Assembly (NCBI GenBank): GCA_964388305.1
Contig: CAYMAA010000064.1
Location: 1 to 10,183, forward strand
Direction of reading: 5' to 3'
DNA length: 10,183 nt
DNA from: JAJQCI01 sp964388305
GTDB lineage: Bacteria; Bacillota; Clostridia; Lachnospirales; CAG-274
Part shown: piece by piece, positions 6,204-10,183 of the stretch
Position numbering within the stretch: the stretch's first letter is position 1
Layout of the letters: each line of letters starts with the position of its first letter
Program-made: the position numbers and the translations under genes
The notes under the pieces: generated by a model
Databases searched by the model: none
Told to the model about the DNA's origin: nothing
Seen by the model: only the letters and a program-made list of their open reading frames with translations

Positions 6204-8342
6204 CTACATAGGCTGCTGTAAACGAACAAGGTTTTTAAGCTCTAAAAGTCCCTTTATGTTTTTGTTTATAATTATGTCCGCCTTGCACTTTTCTCCCGTT
6301 TGAGGAAGTGTAAGGTGTACGTTTTCAATTTTTCCCTGTGCAAGCAGTGTTGCAATAAGCTCTCCGTCTACCTTGCCGCCGTAGCTTTCAAGCTCATTTT
6401 TCCAAACAGTAAATTTACAGCCGCTTCGCCAGTCCGAGCAGTAAAAAGCCTTTGTGTTTTCAAGCACATCACCGCCGCAAAAGGGGCATTTCCCGAAGGA
6501 TTTTACTCTTTTTCCGCCTTTTCCGCTTTTTTTGTATTCTTCCGGAGCAAATGTCACGTTTATGTTGGACTGCCAGGGATTTGCCGCCAAAAAGTTTACA
6601 TAACGCTTAATGCTTGCCATAAAGCGATCCGGCTGCATTTTACCTTTGGATATGGAGCTTAAACCTTTTTCCCATTTGCCGGTGGTTTCCGCACTTTTAA
6701 GCTCCTTTGGGCACACCTCAACAAGCTTCATTCCTTTTTCCGTGGGTATAAGGCTTTTGCCTTTTCTTGTAATATATTTAACTGTAATAAGTCTTTCAAT
6801 AATGCCCGCTCTTGTTGCCGGAGTACCCAAACCGCCTTCCTTTAGCTGTTCCCTTAAAGCCTCGTCCTCTACAAATCTGCCTGCGTTTTCCATGGCGGAA
6901 AGGAGGGTTGCCTCGGTATAGGGTGAGGGCGGCTTTGTAGCCTTTTTTGCCTTAGATACCTTTTTAACGTCTGTTGTATCACCCTGCTTTAGGCTTGGCA
7001 AAACCACCTCTTTTTTGGGTTTTTTGTCGGAAACATTAAGCTCCGTCCAGCCCTTTTCCAAAACGGTTGTGCCTTTTGTAACAAAAAAGCCGGCATTAAC
7101 CTGTGTTGTTATTGTGGTGGTGCTGTAAACATAATATGGGTAAAAAACCGCCATAAAACGCCTTGCAATAAGGTCAAAAACCTTAAATTCATCATCGCTT
7201 AATGCCGCAGGGTTAAGGTTTCCGTCCGTAGGGATAATAGCATGGTGATCAGTTATTTTGCCGTTATCTATAATTCGCTTTGTTATGGGCAGCTTTGGCA
7301 GGGAAAGCACATAGCCTGCCTGCTCCGCATAAATATCCGTATGGCTCAGCTTGCTTATTACTGCGGAGATTTTAGGTATCATATCATCGGAAAGATAGCG
7401 GCTGTCCGTACGGGGATATGTTATCATTTTTCGCCTTTCATAAAGCTCTTGAGCTATGGAAAGCGTTTTTTGGGCGGAAAAACCGTATTTGGAGTTGGCA
7501 TCTCTTTGCAGCTCGGTTAGGTCGTACAAAAGAGGGGGCGCCTGCCGTTTTTCTTCAAGCTTTACGGATTTTACAATTCCCGTGCCGTTTTTTGTTTCTT
7601 CAATAATTTTTTCAGCCTGTTCCGCCGTTTTAATTTTTGTTGTGTTTTTTTCAATATCCGTCCAAATTCCGCTGTAGCCGTCAAACTCTGCCGTAACCTC
7701 AAAATAATCCTCCGGCACAAAAGCGTCTATTTCCTTTTGACGGTTACATATAATCGCAAGGGTAGGGGTTTGCACTCTGCCAATGCTCAAAAGCACATTG
7801 TAGCGGAGAGTAAAGGCTCTGGTTGCGTTTATACCCACAAGCCAGTCTGCCTCGCTGCGGCATTTTGCCGAGGCGAAAAGATTGTCATATTCTTCGCCGT
7901 TTTTAAGGTTTTCAAAGCCTTCCTTAATGGCTTTGTCCGTCATACTGGAAATCCATAGGCGGCGGAATGGCTTTTTACATTTATTGTATTTATAAATGTA
8001 TCTGAAAATAAGCTCACCCTCCCGTCCTGCATCTGTTGCGCAAATGAGACCCTCTGTTTCGCCGCTGTTCATAAGCTTTTTTAAAACGGCAAGCTGCTTT
8101 TTGCCGTCTTTAAGGGCCTTTATTTTAATTTCCGAGGGTATTATGGGCAGGGTATCTCTCTGCCAGCGTTTAAGGCTTTCATCATAGTCCTCGGGGTCGT
8201 ACAAGCCTACCAAATGACCGAACGCCCAGCTAACTATGTATTTATCGTTATATAAATAACCGTCCCCCTTGCCTGTTGCTTTAAGCACCTTGGCAATATC
8301 TCGGGCAACGGAGGGTTTTTCCGCAATTACAAGTTGTTTCAT
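6204..8342 (-). CDS. topB: DNA topoisomerase III (type IA)
   Basis: This 712-residue type IA topoisomerase cuts one strand, passes another and reseals, decatenating replication and recombination intermediates. The N-terminal Toprim domain shows AEKPSVARDIA (7-17, with Glu8) and ATDAGREGELIFR (102-114). The active-site tyrosine is Tyr309 in MITYPRTDSRYL. TDHHAIIPT (364-372) and GLGTPATRAGIIERL (504-518) are further family signatures. A four-cysteine zinc ribbon (Cys619, 622, 635, 642) lies near the C-terminus, followed by a short DNA-binding-like tail. The length fits Gram-positive TopB. AAGGAG at 8350-8355 sits 7 nt before ATG 8342. The gene starts 15 bp after holA and is the last of the operon. 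No strong hairpin follows its stop. Chromosomal and plasmid TopB look alike; nothing else here suggests a plasmid. Confidence 0.96.
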   Translation of the reverse strand: MKQLVIAEKPSVARDIAKVLKATGKGDGYLYNDKYIVSWAFGHLVGLYDPEDYDESLKRWQRDTLPIIPSEIKIKALKDGKKQLAVLKKLMNSGETEGLICATDAGREGELIFRYIYKYNKCKKPFRRLWISSMTDKAIKEGFENLKNGEEYDNLFASAKCRSEADWLVGINATRAFTLRYNVLLSIGRVQTPTLAIICNRQKEIDAFVPEDYFEVTAEFDGYSGIWTDIEKNTTKIKTAEQAEKIIEETKNGTGIVKSVKLEEKRQAPPLLYDLTELQRDANSKYGFSAQKTLSIAQELYERRKMITYPRTDSRYLSDDMIPKISAVISKLSHTDIYAEQAGYVLSLPKLPITKRIIDNGKITDHHAIIPTDGNLNPAALSDDEFKVFDLIARRFMAVFYPYYVYSTTTITTQVNAGFFVTKGTTVLEKGWTELNVSDKKPKKEVVLPSLKQGDTTDVKKVSKAKKATKPPSPYTEATLLSAMENAGRFVEDEALREQLKEGGLGTPATRAGIIERLITVKYITRKGKSLIPTEKGMKLVEVCPKELKSAETTGKWEKGLSSISKGKMQPDRFMASIKRYVNFLAANPWQSNINVTFAPEEYKKSGKGGKRVKSFGKCPFCGGDVLENTKAFYCSDWRSGCKFTVWKNELESYGGKVDGELIATLLAQGKIENVHLTLPQTGEKCKADIIINKNIKGLLELKNLVRLQQPM

Positions 8343-8357
8343 CTGTTTACTCCTTAA

Positions 8358-9329
8358 TTATGCCGTATATTTTATAATAAGCATTTCTATGCCCTGTGGC
8401 AGATTTAAGCTGCCGCTAAAAGCGTTTTCAAGCATATTTTTGCAGTCTGCAAGAGCATCCAAAAGTCGGCGGTTTGTAAAATTATGCGCCTGCATAGCGG
8501 CTTTTTTTATTGTAAAGGGGTGAGCGCCTGTACGTTTTGCAATCTCTTCCGCCGGCATTTGCTTTGAAAGATATTTGTATTGAAGTATAAGCCGAAATTG
8601 CCTTGCTATGGATATTAATATGGCAACATCGCTTTCCTTTAAAAGCAGCATATTTGAAAATATATCCAATGCTTTTGCGGTTTTTTTGCAGCAAATTGCG
8701 TCTATAAGGTCAAAAATACGGCTTTCAAGCTTTTTTGAGGAAATAATGTTTACGTCATCAAGGGTTATTTTGTTTTTTCCCAATGTGTAGGCATAAAGCT
8801 TTTCAAACTCACAGGAGGCGGCGGAAAAATCCGCTTCCGTATTTGCTGCCAAAGCGTCCAGGGCATCTGCGTTTATTGTTACATTGTTTGCCTTTGCTGC
8901 GGATAAATAGTATTTTTTTATTTCTCCGAGGGTCGGTTTTTTACACTCCAATGTATAGCCGCCGTTTTTAACAAGCGCCTTATAAATTTTGTTTCTTTTA
9001 TCAATCTTTTTTTCGTTAAATGCCATAACGCATTGCGGGTTTGGGTTTTTAAAGTATTCAATAAGCTTTTCGCACCTTGCGTTTGTAAATATTCCCGAGT
9101 CTTTAACATATATAAACCTTTTTCCGCTGAAAAAGGAAAGTGTGTTTGCCGTATTTATAAGCTCATAGGGGTCGGGCTCTCCCTCATAATAATTATATTC
9201 TCCCTCATCCTCCGTTACGGCGTTTTTCAGCCTTTGGCAAACCTCCGCCCTTGTTTTGCCCTCTTCTCCGTAAATCAAATAAAATGGCATAAAGTCTTTT
9301 GTTTTAATATGGGTGTTAATTGTTTTCAT
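8358..9329 (-). CDS. holA: DNA polymerase III delta subunit (clamp-loader wrench)
   Basis: This 323-residue protein is the delta subunit of the clamp loader, which opens the beta sliding clamp. Recognisable HolA features are FYLIYGEEGKTRAEV (16-30) in the degenerate AAA+ domain without a functional Walker A site, TLSFFSGKRFIYVKD (63-77), ESRIFDLIDAI (202-212), the DVAILISIARQFRLILQ helix (234-250), and AHPFTIKKA (269-277). The length is close to the usual 330-345 residues. GAGG at 9335-9338 lies about 5 nt before ATG 9329, within the stop region of the upstream regulator gene, so translation is probably coupled. In many Firmicutes holA follows comEC and precedes rpsT. Here it lies between a response regulator and topB. 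Confidence 0.92.
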   Translation of the reverse strand: MKTINTHIKTKDFMPFYLIYGEEGKTRAEVCQRLKNAVTEDEGEYNYYEGEPDPYELINTANTLSFFSGKRFIYVKDSGIFTNARCEKLIEYFKNPNPQCVMAFNEKKIDKRNKIYKALVKNGGYTLECKKPTLGEIKKYYLSAAKANNVTINADALDALAANTEADFSAASCEFEKLYAYTLGKNKITLDDVNIISSKKLESRIFDLIDAICCKKTAKALDIFSNMLLLKESDVAILISIARQFRLILQYKYLSKQMPAEEIAKRTGAHPFTIKKAAMQAHNFTNRRLLDALADCKNMLENAFSGSLNLPQGIEMLIIKYTA

Positions 9330-9336
9330 AAAAACC

Positions 9337-10029
9337 TCAATCTATATAATAACCCTTGCCCCAGGCCGTTTTAATAATTTCGGGAGCCTTCGGATTGGCT
9401 TCTATTTTTTTACGAAGCTTCAATATATGTACCATAATTGTGTTGTTGGCATTGTAAAAATAAGGCTCGCGCCAAATTTGGGTATATATTTCCTCCGATG
9501 TGAATATTTTTTTGCGTTCACGCGCCATAAGGGCAAGTATATTAAATTCCGTTGTGGTTAAAGGTACTCTGAGGTTGTTTACAACAGCACAATGGTTGCT
9601 TAAATCTATTGTTAAATCCTTAATTTTAATAATATTGCCATCGTCCTTTGTTTCTTTTCCGCAGTAAACATAGTAGCGGCGAAGGTGAGCCTTTATGCGT
9701 GAGCCAAGCTCCGGGTAGGAAAATGGCTTTGGCATAAAGTCATCTGCGCCTGCGGAAAAGGCAATGCCCTTTTCGGAATCCGAACACATTGATGAAAGCA
9801 CAATTATGGGAGCGTTTGTTTTTTCCCTCAGCTCCTTGCATACCAAAAAGCCGTTTTCGTTTTGCAAGGAAATATCCATAATAATAATATCCACCGAATC
9901 ATCTGTTTTTTTAACTGCGTCCTCGCCTGTTTGCGCTGTTATTATATTGTACCCTTCGTTTGTTAAAATAAGCTTTAAAAGTTCAATAGCCTCAAGGGAG
10001 TTATCCAAAATTAAAACCGTATACTTCAT
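9337..10029 (-). CDS. OmpR/PhoB-family response regulator with atypical acidic pocket
   Basis: This 230-residue protein has a receiver domain (1-118) and a winged-helix DNA-binding domain (about 132-230). The phosphoacceptor is Asp52 (IIIMDISLQNENG), with Ser79 in VLSS and Lys101 in MPKPF as the switch residues. The acidic pair, normally Asp-Asp or Glu-Asp, is Asp9-Asn10 (LILDNS), which may weaken Mg binding or phosphorylation. The output domain shows the recognition-helix region NNTIMVHILKLRKKIE (195-210) and the wing TAWGKGYYID. No histidine kinase lies in the window on either side. The start at ATG 10029 has a GGGAAGG ribosome site about 7 nt upstream. It leads the operon, with holA starting 7 bp after its stop. 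Its target genes cannot be read from sequence. Confidence 0.9.
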   Translation of the reverse strand: MKYTVLILDNSLEAIELLKLILTNEGYNIITAQTGEDAVKKTDDSVDIIIMDISLQNENGFLVCKELREKTNAPIIVLSSMCSDSEKGIAFSAGADDFMPKPFSYPELGSRIKAHLRRYYVYCGKETKDDGNIIKIKDLTIDLSNHCAVVNNLRVPLTTTEFNILALMARERKKIFTSEEIYTQIWREPYFYNANNTIMVHILKLRKKIEANPKAPEIIKTAWGKGYYID

Positions 10030-10113
10030 AATAGCCTTCCCGCATAATATATTTCTTATCCATATATAAAAAATATTAATTTTTTAAAGTAATTTCTTTA
10101 CAAATCTTAACTT

Positions 10114-10142
10114 ATTATAAAACACTTAAAAATAATTGTCAA
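10114..10142 (-). promoter_or_regulatory. Consensus sigma-A promoter of the regulator-holA-topB operon
   Basis: On the minus strand TTGACA (10137-10142) and TATAAT (10114-10119) are both perfect and separated by exactly 17 bp of AT-rich sequence. The expected start near 10107 leaves an AT-rich leader of about 78 nt before ATG 10029, in which I see no clear hairpin or riboswitch. Confidence 0.88.
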
Positions 10143-10151
10143 TAAGCCTGC

Positions 10152-10175
10152 AAAAAAACAAACCGTCTGCCGCAG
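10152..10175. terminator. Possible half of a terminator hairpin cut by the window edge
   Basis: The plus strand has an A-run (10152-10162) followed by CCGTCTGCCGCAG (10163-10175). On the minus strand this reads as a GC-rich arm followed by TTTGTTTTTTT, the layout of the 3' half of a Rho-independent terminator for a gene to the right. The pairing arm would lie outside the window, so this is only suggestive. Confidence 0.35.
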
Positions 10176-10183
10176 AATAAATT

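Noticed and set aside
6204..8342. topB as a marker of a plasmid or integrative element.
   Set aside because: No relaxase, conjugation, integrase or replication-initiation gene is present, and topB is embedded in an operon with chromosomal holA.
10002..10063. A short overlapping reading frame (ATG at 10063, minus strand, about 20 codons) in the leader of the response regulator gene, a possible leader peptide.
   Set aside because: No ribosome binding site precedes it and its composition is unremarkable; a chance ORF in AT-rich sequence is more likely.

Overview
The window looks like an ordinary chromosomal stretch from a low-GC, anaerobic Gram-positive bacterium, most likely a member of the Clostridia (Bacillota). 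The evidence is the AT-rich base composition, strong AGGAGG-type ribosome binding sites, sigma-A-type promoters, an iscR-iscS-iscU cluster of the clostridial kind, a five-helix LtaS-like sulfatase, and a NimA-like flavin-binding protein typical of anaerobes. No species can be named. There are no mobile elements, CRISPR arrays, rRNA genes or tRNA genes, and I see no clear defence or biosynthetic island.

Left part, plus strand (1-1427): the last 60 codons of a probable PotD-type polyamine-binding lipoprotein, then a DUF6933-like protein, then a NimA/pyridoxamine-phosphate-oxidase-like protein. A GAAA-loop hairpin at 1396-1427 closes this group and sits between two convergent gene groups, so it probably ends transcription from both sides.

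Centre, minus strand (1466-3664): an iron-sulfur cluster operon read right to left: an IscR-type Rrf2 repressor with a TTG start, cysteine desulfurase, and IscU scaffold. Its promoter at 3636-3664 has a 25-bp dyad at 3608-3632 just downstream of the -10 element, the expected site for feedback control by the first gene. A second minus-strand unit (3704-6139) holds thiE and, overlapping it by 8 nt, an LtaS-like membrane phosphoglycerol transferase. It has no TPP riboswitch. Instead its promoter is covered by a perfect 10-bp inverted repeat. It ends in a hairpin that contains the stop codon.

Right part, minus strand (6204-10142): a tight three-gene operon made of an OmpR-type response regulator, the DNA polymerase III delta subunit (holA) and topoisomerase III (topB). 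It is read from a perfect-consensus promoter (TTGACA, 17 bp, TATAAT). The regulator has no kinase gene in the window and carries Asn in place of the second acidic-pocket Asp.

I did not find a clearly new biological system. The items most worth a second look are the inverted repeat over the thiE promoter, the atypical orphan regulator co-transcribed with replication genes, and the thiE-sulfatase pairing.
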